Shown here piece after piece: positions 12,554 to 25,509 of a stretch of 64,000 nucleotides of DNA. This DNA comes from Hanleya hanleyi. Its lineage: Eukaryota; Mollusca; Polyplacophora; Lepidopleurida; Hanleyidae. Where the stretch lies: positions 496,001 to 560,000 of the forward strand of contig JAVTVY010017392.1 of the NCBI GenBank assembly GCA_036873755.1, in the 5' to 3' direction. The translations under genes and the position numbers were made by a program. The notes under the pieces are model-generated. The model did no database searches. It was not told where the DNA came from and was given only the letters and a program-made list of their open reading frames with translations. How positions within the stretch are numbered: the stretch's first letter is position 1; every line of letters starts with the position of its first letter.

Positions 12554-12816
12554 TTATTCTAGCTGAGACTTCGAAGCTTTTGAAGTAACAGATTTGAGAG
12601 TTTTCCTTCCTTCTACGAACTCCTCAATAGCGGCACCTTCGGAGGGATAAAACTTTTGGCCATTAGATACGTTACCAAGTGCAGGACGAAATTCTAGATA
12701 TTTCCAGAGGGTAAATATCGTTGATAGTTTTTCAGGTACAGTAGCTTGATAGGAACTGACGAGAGTTTGAATTCTCATAGATTCAAGGCTGCTTACATAT
12801 AGCACCCTGTGTAAAA
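12554..12816 (-). CDS. Candidate terminal exon of an unrecognised minus-strand gene
   Basis: Read leftwards, a T-rich tract ending in ACAG (near 12816) precedes an open frame of about 86 codons ending in TAA at 12554-12556. The peptide includes FTLWKYLEFRPALGN and ends KSVTSKASKSQLE. It is not repeat-like. A minus-strand AATAAA (plus 12457-12462) lies about 95 bp beyond the stop. Acceptor, stop and poly(A) signal together look like a 3' terminal exon. I do not recognise the protein. It could instead be a chance open frame. Confidence 0.35.
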
Positions 12817-14535
12817 ACCGCTACAATATCAAACAATCCCCTACCTTAAGCTGCTTCAAGACAAGAATAAGGAAACGGGTTGAATAGGTTCATTTTTGTT
12901 TTGTAAAATAAGGACTGTCGACACCTATGATCTCATCATTTTCATTTCTTTTTAGTATGTTCCGCTGTTTATTTAAATTTTTCTACGAGAATTGCATGCA
13001 AATTATCTATCATGTGTGATTGGGGGTGTGCGAGCAGTGTGTGCGAGTGGGTGAAAGCAGGTGTACGTGAGGGGCGCGTGTGAGTGTAAGGATATGCGAG
13101 ACTGCGAGAGAACTAGAACGAATCAATTTGAGTCTGTGATATGATAAAGTTATTATTTAATATATATACTTATACACAAAAAGATATATCATATTTTTAT
13201 TATAAACTTTTAAGAAAAAAATAAATATTATATACTTATACACAAAAAGATATATTACCATAATAATTAAAAAAGAAAAAACTTTTTTTAAGAAAAAAAA
13301 AATATATCTATATATTATTTCAATTTCAATGTATATGGACTAATTTTTATAATTTTATTACTCGTTTATATTTAATATGCCACGTTTGTTATGCACTAGC
13401 ACTGTTAATATTGCACATAGTCGGTGACAATAGCTCCTTGCGAGCTAACGTTCTTTGTTTGTACTTATCAAACCGACTCAAAATAAATGATCTTATCTTA
13501 TCTTTATACACGCACCGATACTGGTGGATTTGGTAAAAGCAGGCGAAGTATAGCTCATTGTGTTGTGCAGTTGCAACCGGGCACACGCAGGGACTTTGAT
13601 ATATTAACGTCAAACTCTGTGTGTCCCTTTGGATTCACATAGCGTTCTTTCAGCAGTTTTTTTTAATTCGCGATGGGTAACTCGAGATTACAACACATAT
13701 AAGGGAAGTGGGAAGAGGTGCCGACATACTGGCAGAGCCACATGACTTCATAGTATAGTCTTCCGGCTGACCTATTCTAGAGCACATACCAAGAATCTAA
13801 CGATTCTCGATATGTGTTGTATCCAATCTGATTAAAAGTCCGACTTAATAACCGCTCCTATATCTGACATGTCGCTAATTAAGATCGGGACAGTTCCTAT
13901 AACAAATCCGTCAGATGAACTCCGAATAAAATAGTTTCCGGGTCAAATAGTCGCCCAATGAGACGCCTCGTAGTATAGTGTGACGGCTAATCTCCTAATC
14001 TCCGTTGTTGTTGCGATGCAGTTATGAACTGATTTTATGAAACAAAATAACCGTACCTATATATCCAGCAATGCAAGAAATATCCCTTGATCTTTTCACC
14101 TGGCCTGGTTGAAGAGAGCAACGGGAAGCAAATAATAATCTTCGGTGATCGCTCATGGACTGGAGTCGACGGCAAGAACTTCGTTAGCCGCCTGCATTGG
14201 GATTGGATTTTTCTGCGTCTCGTCCGTACACTCGGCAACATAAAGATTTCCCGTAGCCGGTAGGAAGAACGGCTATACAGTGTCTTTTACGTAGCATGCA
14301 AGAAAGCATCTGCAGTTGCTCCTGCTTTAATGCGGGCACGTCAAATTCATGGCACACCATAATTTTCGATCTCGCCCTTGAACTTGGCCGCCACTGAATA
14401 TATTATATGACCACACGGCCCCTAGCACCGGCATAAGCGGTATTAGATACAAATCTAGAGAGCTATGATGGAAATGCTGACAACTGATATACGAGCAAGG
14501 CTGCATTCGTTTTACCATGAACTTTTGACTCTCAA
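12817..14535. other. Gene-free stretch with AT-rich and simple-sequence tracts
   Basis: Around 13020-13115 there is a G-rich GTGTGCGAG-type simple sequence. Around 13160-13330 there is a very AT-rich tract in which TATACTTATACACAAAAAGA occurs twice (near 13165 and 13230). Short minus-strand frames at 13389-13613, 14035-14241 and 14327-14518 show no motif and no splice context I would trust. Confidence 0.5.
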
Positions 14536-14741
14536 ACTGGGTTTATCCAGCTGATATCTAAGCTGGGCAAATCTTGTAACTGCTGGAACAACAGTACCCT
14601 CTACCTCATTGAAATACAATAGCAGGATATGACTATTCATCAATGAAAGTATTGTAATTCAATGAGATAGAGAGCACTGGTGTTCCATCAGTTACAAGAT
14701 TTGTTCCTCTTAGATATCAGCCGGATAACCCCATTAACAGG
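14536..14741. repeat. ~200-bp imperfect palindrome (MITE-like hairpin)
   Basis: The left arm contains TTATCCAGCTGATATCTAAG, AAATCTTGTAACTG and CTCTACCTCATTGAA. The right arm contains the reverse complements in mirrored order (near 14641-14735). The loop is about 40 bp near 14625. No coding capacity is present. Confidence 0.65.
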
Positions 14742-16099
14742 CTCCAACGGACCCACATGGGCAGTATCTTGGTGGACTGTCCTGAAACTAGATGAAGTAT
14801 TATGCAGAAAAGTATCAATTTTACCGTGACCTTGACCTCTGCCGTCATATCCTACATTCAGAAGACAGCTCTCATCCATAAATAAATCCCGCTTCCAAAA
14901 TCGAAAGACTTCATTCACACGACACTATTACCACCAAAACCCGATCAGCCATAGAACAAACAAGGATATACATGTATATGAAAATGATACACATACTATT
15001 GAGTGGAACTCGACCAACTCAGGCGTAAGGCATTACGAACGGGTGAGCGAGTTAGAGTCATTCAACGTCGCTTTCAACAATCTTTCACTCATTTCACGGA
15101 GTTTGGGGTCATTATTTTCACGCCCGGGATCTCCACGACTAGTGTCCTATTCCTTTTTACATCCGGAAACTCCATGGGTTGGTCGTTTACAAGCTGTCCG
15201 AGGAGCACTCATGTGCAGTTTTACCGTGTTGCCGGTCACAATCGTCACAATATTAGCTACATAGGGTAGTCTCAATGCCAAATATGGTACACCGATGACC
15301 ATAGCAGGTCAACACTTATGTTTTTACCTTTTATCTTAAAGAAGCAATTATACTAGACAACTATACTGCAACGCTGACCCAAGCGTTCCACATTGTGTCA
15401 CTTTGAAAATTTCTGTGGAAATACAGGTGTACTATACGTACCGTGAATGTAATCGGAAACAAACGAACGCCATTTGAGAAAATCTAGTTGCATTTCAATA
15501 AGGACAAATGGATGTTTCTGTAACAAAATAAACTTAATATATGCATATATAACAGAATGAAAACTATAACAACACAACGAATAGATACATGTGGAATAAT
15601 AAATACGGGTAGGTGTTTGGTATACGCGCCAGTTTTGTCCAGAACCACGGGGTCTGTCGTTGGGGTCCTTTGTTCACTTTACCAGGCATCGGAGGCGAAA
15701 GGAATCGTTGGTATTGAAACGAGTAATTCATCGGCCTCATCCTGGTGCATTTTTACAAAAGCCTGTTGGAAAAACTGAAATACGTTGGAAAACAGCGAAG
15801 ATGGAATCAGAGGTAGGTTGACATTGGGTAAAGCAAATCGCCATATACCGTCCAGATTTGATTACATAATATCATAGCATAATGCGTGTAAGGCAAAATA
15901 TGCATTGGTCAGTGTCCCGATTGGATGAGGAATCATTTGTGTACATAATCCAAAACATGGCCTCCGGGCAGCCGTTTAAATTTTATGCATGTGGCCTAAA
16001 CTGTGTTAATGAACATTCCCCAGGTCGACAGAATATATAGAGTTTAGGCCGATTTAGAATGAAATAAATTTTTGACTTGAAAGACAACTGCACAATCAC
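14742..16099. other. Gene-free stretch
   Basis: No gene, RNA or repeat is recognised with confidence. Short frames at 14688-14918, 15003-15269 and 15557-15778 show no domain and overlap on different frames. Confidence 0.4.
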
Positions 16100-19001
16100 T
16101 TAAAGCTGACATGACCTTATTTAATGCACGAATGGTAGCGGAAAAAAAATATTCACAAAGACTATATCTCCCGTTGAATAATACCCGCTGGAACTAATCC
16201 ATATGGAAGTGTACCTGTTCGCCCAGCTGCCGAGTTTATGACGACATTACTGCCAACTTCTCATCCGAGTAGCGTTGCCTCCACCGCATATATAAAGCTG
16301 GAGTCGATCGAGAACCTACAGCCAGTCTGAACTGACACTCGAACTGTTCACATCATATGTATGCTATCATTGTTGTCACCAGACCAAATTCGGACTGTGA
16401 GCATCATATTCTATCACGCATTCACTCGCACACAATATAAATATATCTGGGAAAAACTGGGTAATAAAATGAAGGATCTGACTATCCAAACATGATTCAG
16501 ACATACCGGTACGTATTTCCTCAAAACAATGAAACTTGATCCGTCACAGGTTTCTCCAACATTGTATCTCAATTGACCTCCAACGCCAAAGAGGAGGCAC
16601 GAAGTGACTACTGGTCTTTCTGTTTATGATTCTTGATGCTCTGTACGATGCACTTCAAATGCGCTATGTATTTATAGTCCCGACAGTGCTTCAAAATTAC
16701 TGTAATTCGGAATGTTCGTTCCAAACTAAGAATTGTTATATGTTATGCCTACTAATCAGGCCCGCCCATAAGCAGTTGCAAATTGCGGCGGTACATACCG
16801 AAAGCGACATTTTGTTCCGATTGTCACCCTGTCCATTTTTATCTCATCTATCAGTAGTATAAAAATGTGAAATATCTTAGCATTCGTGGTGAGATAATCA
16901 AGTTGCATGAACGAAGCGAAAATGACCTTTGACCCTTGACCTTTGACCTTGGACTTTCATCGCATCTTAGAGAGGTCATTTGACTGGCGGGTGGATGCCA
17001 AACTAAGATTAACAGCCGGAAATTCGTTAAATTGCCATATCAGCTGTTCCAGGATATGTTGCCACGACAGTACCCTGGACTACCCGAAGACGCTCAGGGA
17101 TGGACCAGAACGAATGGATGGTCATTGCACACAGACAAGAGCGAACATTGCCGACGATGCACCCGATACACGGACAATAGCATAGGTGAATTGTAAACAC
17201 ACCCATCACGGCTCCCACAGGTTGGTTGTCATGTTATGTAGGGGGACACATAAAATGTGTACTAAGCAAAATGCTTGTTGTTCTTTCTGATTGCGTAACG
17301 TCTGCCATTCCTGGTGACATGTCCTGTAATATCCATAATACCGGATTCTGTGTTTGTCCGGAATTCTATTTTTTCATCCTTCCTTCAGTAACCTGACCAG
17401 AAGTGCCCTCGACGAACGCTTCAATACTAGATCCTGCATCACTCATGTGATCCTAATATGGTTCATGCAGACCCATTTGAGCCCATTTTTATGAAGTTTT
17501 GGAGAGATCTGCGGCATTTTCCCAAGTCCTACTTTTCACGTGAACAGAAGTGACCTCTTCAAGTTGCCTTGATAATCAAAGGTCAAGGGTTAGAGATCAG
17601 TTACGCCCGATTTCCCAACCACGAATACAACTTGTGCATAGGTTAAACTACTAGACGGGGTGACAATCACAATAAGGGGTCGCTTTCAATTTGTAATTCC
17701 GTATTTAGGAATTTGCCATTCCGGTTTCCACAAATAGTGGTGCACCCTCTCCAACGGCAACAGCAGCTCCCGCATTTCCCAATTGGCGCAGTATACGGTC
17801 AACATGGGTGGGCCTGATTAGTGGGCATAACATATAACAATTCTCAGTTTGAAATGAAAATTCCGAATTTCAATAGTCTTGAAACAGTTAGGCCGTATCG
17901 GAAATTTAAAAAGAGATCGCATTTGGAGGGCACCGTATAGAGCCTCAAGAATTATCAACTGGAATGGAGAATAGTCCCTTCGTGGCGAGTGAGGTAAATT
18001 GAAATACACTGCTGGAGAAACTGGTGAGGGGATCAAGTTTCATTGTTTTGAGGAAACAGTTACCGGTATGTCCAAATCGTGTTTGAATGATCAGATCCTT
18101 CATTTTATTATCCAGTTTTTCCCAGATATATTTATATTGTGTGCGAGTGAATGCGTGATAGAATATGATGCTCACAGTTCGAATTTGGTCTGGTGACAAC
18201 AATGATAATATAAATATGATGTAAACAGTTCGAGTGTCAGTTCAGACTGGCTGTAGGTTCTCTTTTTGATTGAAATTGCAGTTTAAGGGCCGCTTCCCAT
18301 TCGGATTTCGCGGCCCATCAACTCAATGTTTTATTTGGATTTCGCGGTACATTTCTTAGTTTTTTTAATATCTTTTCCATCGTTAAATATATAACTAAAT
18401 AAATGAATAAATAAATAAATAATAAATAACAATGAGAGATTAGTAGGAGGTATAAATAGAAGTAAATAAGAATTGCTATGTACAAGTTCGTATGTCTCTT
18501 TCTGGTTTTTGGTTAAGTTATACTGATAGATATGAGTTCACTGTAATCTCGTGGATGATTCCTTTGTCTTGGTACCCCTTTGTACGCACAAAGCCGTCCA
18601 GAAAAAACTGGGAGAACAATGGGCGTATTCAGGGTTTTTCGATTCGACTTCCCTAACGACGCCCTTGGACACAGGGTGGGTTCTTCCAGAAATCTGTGCC
18701 TGTAACAATTGCTTGGAGTGTGTATAGGGGCACAGAACGGCAGGTCTACGTCCTATATTGCGTGAAAGGGCTGTAGGTTCTCGATCGACTCCAGCTTTAT
18801 ATATGCGGTGGAGGCAACGCTACTCGTATGAGAAGTTGGCAGTAATGTCGTCATAAACTCGGCAGTTGGGCAAATAGGTACACTTTCATATGGATTAGTT
18901 CCGGCGGGTATTATTCAACGGGAGATATAATCTTTGTGAATATATATTTTTTTTTTTTCGCTACCATTCGTGCATTAAATAAGGTCATGTCAGCTTTAAG
19001 T
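16100..19001. mobile_element. Fold-back element with long inverted repeats
   Basis: The outer end CTTAAAGCTGACATGACCTT (about 16102) is mirrored at about 18980-19000. The left arm contains TATATAAAGCTGGAGTCGAT (near 16287), the Y-rich GTTGTCACCAGACCAAATTC (near 16372) and ATGTTATGCCTACTAATCAG near 16740. All have reverse complements between 17815 and 18990. Similarity continues with divergence toward a centre near 17250. The arms are about 0.8-1.2 kb. No transposase is visible, so it is non-autonomous. The right arm is interrupted by a 507-bp insertion. Confidence 0.75.
18263..18769. mobile_element. 507-bp insertion with 13-bp target duplication inside the fold-back arm
   Basis: GCTGTAGGTTCTC occurs at 18250-18262 and again at 18770-18782. 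In the opposite arm the corresponding site is uninterrupted (GAGAACCTACAGC near 16310). The inserted DNA includes an ATAAATAAATAAATAA tract near 18400. A 13-bp duplication is more typical of target-primed retroposition than of most DNA transposons, but no SINE or LINE family is recognised. Confidence 0.6.
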
Positions 19002-19227
19002 ATCTACTGAGTATCGTGTAAAATGGAACAGAGATAATACATCGATCACGTCATATTGCTCAAACGGATTCGAGCAAATAGAGCCATTCATGAAAGTTAT
19101 AATGAATTCAGTTACAAAATTCAGTGATTATATTGCAAGTAGATTACTTTTAATATCTCGAACGATGTTTTTACTATACAACTCAATTTACCTAAGCCTC
19201 AAAATTCGCTTCTTTTAGGACACTCAC

Positions 19228-19418
19228 TTGTTGGAACCCTCGCACACCGTATAGCCAGTGCGCACGTTTATTGTTAATCGAGGACGGAACCTCGGCTGTA
19301 CTTGGCTTGGCCGGTTTTGAGCGGTCATCCATATAGAGAAAGTCGATGAGGCCGTTGATACTGAAACTCAGTTTTGCCCAAGTCGTGATCGCTTCTTCCT
19401 TTCCGTTGGGCAAGAGCT
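19228..19418 (-). CDS. Candidate internal coding exon, unrecognised gene
   Basis: On the minus strand, GCTTGTTTTAG precedes an open 191-nt segment that ends at AACAA|GTGAGT (donor at plus 19222-19227). The frame encodes about 63 residues including NGKEEAITTWAKLSFSING, GLIDFLYMDDRSKP and HWLYGVRGFQQ. It looks protein-like: mixed hydrophobic and charged composition, no repeats. I cannot identify the family. It could belong to the same leftward gene as the candidate terminal exon at 12.6 kb, but the phases do not join directly, so other exons would be needed. Confidence 0.4.
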
Positions 19419-19530
19419 CTAAAACAAGCACAATACACTCATGGATATAACACGCGGACGTTGGACTTCATGCTAATTAGACTGTCCTACTGACCTTGAT
19501 ACTAGAGAATGTCAACACTTACACCTATTA

Positions 19531-21140
19531 GGGGTCACGTCCAATCGATCGAGACGGTTTCTCGATTAACGAGTAAAACCGATAAATATCTCGTCTCGAA
19601 TGGTCCCGGTTTATCTCTATCGATTGTTGTCCCGGTTTGCTCCCGGTTTTCTTTCAAAGCGCAAGAACCATCTCGATCCCACCCGAAATAATTCGACTTG
19701 CTTCGAGACTGTAATCGAGATGCCTTCAAATGAACGTTTGAACCATTCGGAATGCGTATGCTCGTCATACATATACTTTTCTGTGGCGAAATTGATCACG
19801 GCTAGTTCATATGCATTAAAACACGGAGAATATATTAGATTAAAAATGAATCGTTTAATATTACTTTGTTATTTCGTCTAGAGAACTGTAGTAGCATATA
19901 TTTGCTCTGACAGCGCAGTTTCGCTACCTGTTATCTTTATAGATCTTTATTGAAACAAATATTTAATAGAATCTGGACTTGAAAATTATAGTACCACGTT
20001 CGTCAGAGATTTTTCGGTTATCCAAATATGCAGTGGCTTTGAAGGCCACAGAAGGGACTGGAAATTTCCTGGAAACCGGATGATAGTGAAATCATGTGAT
20101 CGTTGGTCTAAAGCGAGATTGCACTCTGAATTGGGCGATAACTACTTTTATTAATCATGTTATTTGGTAAAATTTCTCAACACATGTTATTCGCAATAAT
20201 AATGGAAAGCGAGTATATTATCAAGCCCGCCAAAAGTTTTGTTTCAGTTTTCTTCCTTTAAAGAAACTAGGCCGTGTTGTTTCAAGTCGCAGATTTTCAG
20301 ACCGACTGTGGTATGAATTATCAACACCTCTAGTTCCGATTGTCAGTATTTCCGCTAACCTCTTCCACGCAAGCTTATATAGCAGAACAAAAAACTGTGT
20401 TGATATAATCTCTTTATTTGAACTATATCACAGGATAGTAATTCTCTGCATTGAAGAACACCAAATTATAAAACATTAATACACCGGTTAACATTTAACA
20501 TTACCTTCATTTTGCGGTTGAAACGATCCATGCTGGTTCAAAATAATTTAATAGAAAAAATTATGAGCACGGTCACATTTCATTAATATTCAGGTCTTAT
20601 ACAGTTGTCTCATTTCTTCCGCCAGAAATAAAATCACTTATCGATGTGAGATAAGAACATTCAATCATATATTTATAATTTATATAGATAAATGAAATGT
20701 ATTCTTTCAAATGGATCCAGGAAAAAAACAGGATATGAATATATCGGATAAATGTTGTACAACATTAAAAAAAAACCTATTTAAAACAATCCGTTGTCGA
20801 GGTTCTATTTTGGGGAACAGTATGCGTATATGTCGTGCGCCCAGAAAATATCATACCAACAATCTGACCGCCTATTGCGGTATTGCGGTAAACGCTATTA
20901 ACGTTATTGCATTAACGGCAACAAAACACAGACATATAGAAACCGGGACCCCCTTCGAGATTAGCGATTAATTTAAATACCCATCTCGAAAACCGGGACG
21001 TTTCGATCGAGATCGAACCGGGAGAAAACCGGAAGACGACGCCAGGGGTTCCGGTTTTGCCCTCCCGGTTTCAGCCGAGAAATTTCTCGATCCATCTCGA
21101 AGGCATCGAGAAAGTGCCTCGATTAATTGGACGTGACCCC
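19531..21140. mobile_element. PIF/Harbinger-like non-autonomous element with TTA duplication
   Basis: The left end GGGGTCACGTCCAAT is preceded by TTA (19528-19530). The right end ATTGGACGTGACCCC is followed by TTA (21141-21143). A three-base TWA target duplication and G-rich terminal inverted repeats fit PIF/Harbinger. The subterminal 200 bp on each side are studded with TCTCGA/TCGAGA and CCGGTTT motifs in both orientations. No transposase or Myb-like frame is seen in the 1.6 kb interior, which is AT-rich. The element is therefore likely mobilised in trans. Confidence 0.7.
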
Positions 21141-21325
21141 TTACACACCGATAACCGTGCAATTATTACACGACTTAGCACGGTTAAGAACTTTGTAATG
21201 TATGAAATCTACACCCGTGATCTGGACACGAACAGGTGTTCCATAGGGAGAATTCATTTCACAGGGCGGGTGATAAATGGCAGGACAAAGTCTCGTCTGT
21301 ATGTACAATCGAATAAACAAATAGA

Positions 21326-22138
21326 ATGGATACCCTGCAAGTAGGAACTTTAGTTTATTTTAAAGGCAGAAAATGTATAATCGCAGATATTAACAAACCA
21401 ATTTGGACATACGAGATACGAGAAACAGATCAACAGGAGAAACAAGACGTGCTTTCAGATAGGAATTATCCAGAGAAGCGGAGATCGAAGAGTTCATGCG
21501 ACACTCAGATGATGAACCTCTTGTTGCTGTTTCAAATGAGACAACACGAGTGTGATCAGCTGAACAAAGGTAGATTTTCCTCTGCTGACGATGAGAAATT
21601 AAGAGATCTGGCTAAGAAACGAAATGAACCAGGGACCGACAGGCAAACGAAATGGGGAATACGGATATTTAAAGGTATTAAATTCGTTTTATATTATTAA
21701 TCAAGTCTTATAAATAAATACATCTAAAGAAAAAACGTTTAGATCTAGAAAAAAATCAGCTTCTAAATATACCGGTATTAAGATGCAAACTTGAGTCGCC
21801 GTTACATCAAACATTCTTTGAGATCAACAGCTGCCACGGTTCTGCTTGAGGCGGATGTGTCTATCATTGATGTGATATCGGTTACAGGCCACAGAAATGA
21901 CGCCAGAATCAGAACCTATGAGCGGAAATCGTCTGTTCCGAGGCAGCGGCAAATGAGTGAATTATTGCAAACTGCGGGCTCTAAAACACCTACAAGTTTG
22001 CCCACGTTATGTAATAGTAGCTCGACATCAAATGTTTGTAATTTCACATCTGTTCCACAGTCATCACATCTTGGCGTTTTTTTCCAAAATGCCAATGTTT
22101 CCAATAGCACCTTGAACATAAATTTCCTTCCTATTTAA
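21326..22138 (+). pseudogene. Crypton-type tyrosine recombinase remnant
   Basis: Two open segments, 21326-21700 and 21791-22138, represent the N- and C-terminal parts of a eukaryotic tyrosine recombinase. The first ends with LRDLAKKRN...RQTKWGIRIFKG, like the core-binding helix that precedes the catalytic domain in Crypton and ZMYM/QRICH-related proteins. The second has HSLRSTAATVLLEADVS and VTGHRNDARIRTYER, matching the conserved H-x-x-R, G-H-x and terminal Tyr boxes. The middle of the catalytic domain, with the first Arg, is absent. An internal deletion of some hundreds of codons is implied. The remnant lies just right of the Harbinger-like element. Confidence 0.65.
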
Positions 22139-22452
22139 ATAAATTCTGGCAACATTTTTCATTGTTAGAGAAAAAGCTGTAAATTAATATTTATTAAAGA
22201 CGTAAATTTCTGTCTCAAGTTTAACTGTTGGTTCCATCGTGATTAAGAATTCCACACAAATAGGCTTGTATGCATGTATGTTTCACTGCGCCGCCTTCTG
22301 AGAGACCACAGAAACTCGTCCATTGATATTGGCACGCTGCCAACTGAGGCGGACGGCACATTTCAACAAAGGGAAGAAAAGTTGTGAACGTTTACCATAT
22401 TTTCCCAATCTTTCATTTGTAATCTTTGTTGATAATCAATTTGAGTAGTGTT

Positions 22453-22588
22453 CATAGGCGTGCTAAATCGTTATTTTACGCACGGTTATTGTAGGAAAAT
22501 TTATATTTTAGGGTAAGGGCGCCCTTGCCCTAAAATATAAACTTTCCCACACTAACCGTGCGTAAAATAAAGATTTAGCACGCCTATG
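22453..22588. repeat. 136-bp near-perfect palindrome
   Basis: CATAGGCGTGCTAAAT at 22453 is mirrored by ATTTAGCACGCCTATG at the right end. The arms meet at GGGCGCCC near 22527 with essentially no loop. Only a few mismatches are seen. This is a miniature inverted-repeat element or an extrudable cruciform; no gene is present. Confidence 0.85.
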
Positions 22589-25504
22589 AAAACATTATTT
22601 CTTAAATAACGTATGGCTGCAAACGATCCCTGCATGAAATGCTTGATCCAGTTTACCTTTACAAATTGGAGAGCGATGCGCAAACATGGGTCTACCATCC
22701 AACATTCCTAGATGTATTTACTAAAATTTGTCCATTTTAATTTGTCGCATTCTTTGCAGCTTGCGAAATATTAGCCGCATTGATTTTCTAATTTTCCAGC
22801 GTGTTTCAACAACTGGAATCGACGAAATGACCAAAATTTATCGGTGATATTGTTTTATGTACCGAGGCTCAATTGCCTAGGGACGCCTCGTGATATGGAT
22901 GTTTTCGCGGGCAAAGGTCACTAATGAGCTCGAAAAAGTGTATTCGCTAAATTTCTGACCGGTTTCTAGACGCAAGTCACATTAAGTCTTTGTCCGAGAG
23001 AACATCAATGAATTAATAAGTTTCAAAATGCAAATGAACTCTGCTACCTGCGATAAGTATTATGGCGTTTTATACGGAGACTAAAAGGTTATTCAAACAG
23101 AATACATTATAAATATAACGGAGAAATGGTGGCCATTTCATACATTTCATTTTTATAAACGCCAGAAAACAGGAAATTCAGGCAGAGTCAACCGTTTATT
23201 GATCACAACCTGTAAAGTGGAATACTAATTGGAATGGACATATTTTAGCTTATTCTCAGATCCTATCGTTTTGAAAAGTTACCATTTGTGTTCACAAAAA
23301 AAATAAACGAGGGATTGATGGATAAGAGAACGCATACAGAACACAAATTGAAGAAATAGTAACAGGAACAAACGTCTATGTTGAATGACAACCGACATTG
23401 TCATTCTCGGGATAGAATTTTGTCTTAGAAAAGTATTGAATTTGTCCTTCAATGCTATACTCTTGTTGACGTTGATAACTAAAGCGAGTGATCATGGCAG
23501 TTTGTCATTATATATGGTTGTGGTATAATTTCCTGGGAGAAATTGTTCACCATGGTGCCTTCGATACACCAGGCCTCTTTTTTTCTGTCTATGCCAGCGG
23601 TCTGTCGATTTACACGTGTGCACTACACTTGCTTGACCTCTCCTTGACCTCTGCACACTGCCTCGGTGATTCGGTCTTGCATAATGAAATCTACATTTAT
23701 CTCAACATCGATCATGTAGTTGAACAGTCGACAACTGATATTTATCCACACGAATTTTCTGACCTGTATAGATGGTGATACTTCAAGTGAGAAATATTGA
23801 TAGTATTGTCCTACCAAAATATTTAGGCCAAGTTTAAATGGGATTATGTTTGTATGTATTTATTTTTCTTCGACGGTGAATCGTCGTACCCTATTCCCAA
23901 AGTCTTTCAATACTCGTCCAAACGGTCAGCGTGCAAACGGTTAGCGAGTTCTTGATGTCAATGTGCGATCTGGCAACAAGGTATAGATTTCATCGAGATG
24001 CCGCCATATTTTTGAGAAGAGAAGTTTGAGAACAGCAAACGGACTGCTGAATTTCAGATACGTTATTCAGGATTCTTTAATGCATACACTTATCACAAGT
24101 TATAAATTAAAATAACGTGTGTACCGACTCTGTCGATTAGATCAAGTCTATAAAATTACAGTCTAGGCGTGACATAATCAACTTTTCCACAGGGAACTAC
24201 AGCTGAGCAAGACGAGATTTTGTTGTTGTTGTTGTTGTTGTTGTAGTTTATCGGATATATTTTACGAATCTTTCTGCGATATTTTCTCCTATGTTTTATA
24301 TTTTTTGGTAGCCTATTGCTGATGACTGAGCTATTGCGATTTACTTGAAGAATAAACAGATCCTACTTTTCTAAATTCCCCCAGGTACATGTATCATCTG
24401 ATCATTTATTCTGAGTCGAAGGTGCATGCCCGTTTTAAATAAATTATTTGGAAGCTGCACGTAGACCTACATATTTTGTTCCTGTTCTCTCTATTTGAAT
24501 TGAGATACTTGTTATCAAATTCACATTTGTATTGAGCTGTGAAATCTTGGCAGTTGAATATTTTGGAGTTGACAATCTTGGAGTTGATTATCTTGCTTTA
24601 CCTGGGCTTTTTGGCACGTATCCTGGACTAGGGGGGGGCAAAATCCCCCATCCCCTAAATATTTGTCTTACCCGTTGAGCTAGGGAGCCGAAACTTAACA
24701 CACCATACCCTTGGGTCAAGCTCTACCAGAAAATGTATACAATCCAAAATGGCCGCGTTGCTGACGTCACAGTGACGTAATTTTCAAAAACGGCATTTTG
24801 GCCGATTTTTCGATCAGATTTTTCGAATTTTTTATTTATGTAATTTCTCCGCAAAAACTGCATGATAAATTAGTAAATATTAATGTGATGTGAAATAAAA
24901 TAGTTTTTGTCCACTTTTCATCGCGAAAAAGCAGAAATTTTGAAGAAATATGACGAAAAAAATCACTTTTCTGATAGGCCCCTACCCCATGTGATCGCCA
25001 TCATGAATTTATCCTTGATCCTCTGCTCCGAGGGTAATGCAAATAGGTTCAAAATGACCCCAATATGATAAACGATAAAGTCACGGAGTTTCAGTTCTCC
25101 ATTTTTTGTCGTTCCGGAGATAGCGCATAAAGTTTGATAGGGGGGGGCCATTTCGCCCCCCAGGTAGGGTTAAGTTTATGGATCAACGGAAATCCGACAT
25201 CAGTACCATCAGTAGTTTCATTTTTGGACACTCCGGGTTCAACAACAGTGAAACGGACATAATGGCCCTCTTTTAACGGTACAGCCCAGAATGATGCGGC
25301 CGTTTAGTGCACAGCACATATTCACGATATGCAGATTTATACATGCGTTGCGTCACCATGGAGCACTACGGTGATCATACATTTTCAGCATTTTTATTCG
25401 ATAAGAGAAATGTTCAATCGTCACATACATAAATTCTACGTGTCAGTTGAAGGGCAGCAGTAGAAGTCTCCCGCCAATAACACCAGTTCAACAACACCAG
25501 TTAT
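22589..25504. other. Gene-free stretch with a dispersed repeat and a (TTG)n tract
   Basis: A (TTG)n microsatellite lies at 24221-24244. The segment 24880-25025 (TTAATGTGATGTGAAATAAA ... GATCCTCTGCTC) recurs in the same orientation at 63862-64000. A frame at 23488-23778 encodes a hydrophobic 96-residue peptide with no recognised motif. Poly-G runs near 24631 and 25140 bracket the repeat. Confidence 0.5.
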
Positions 25505-25509
25505 GGGGG

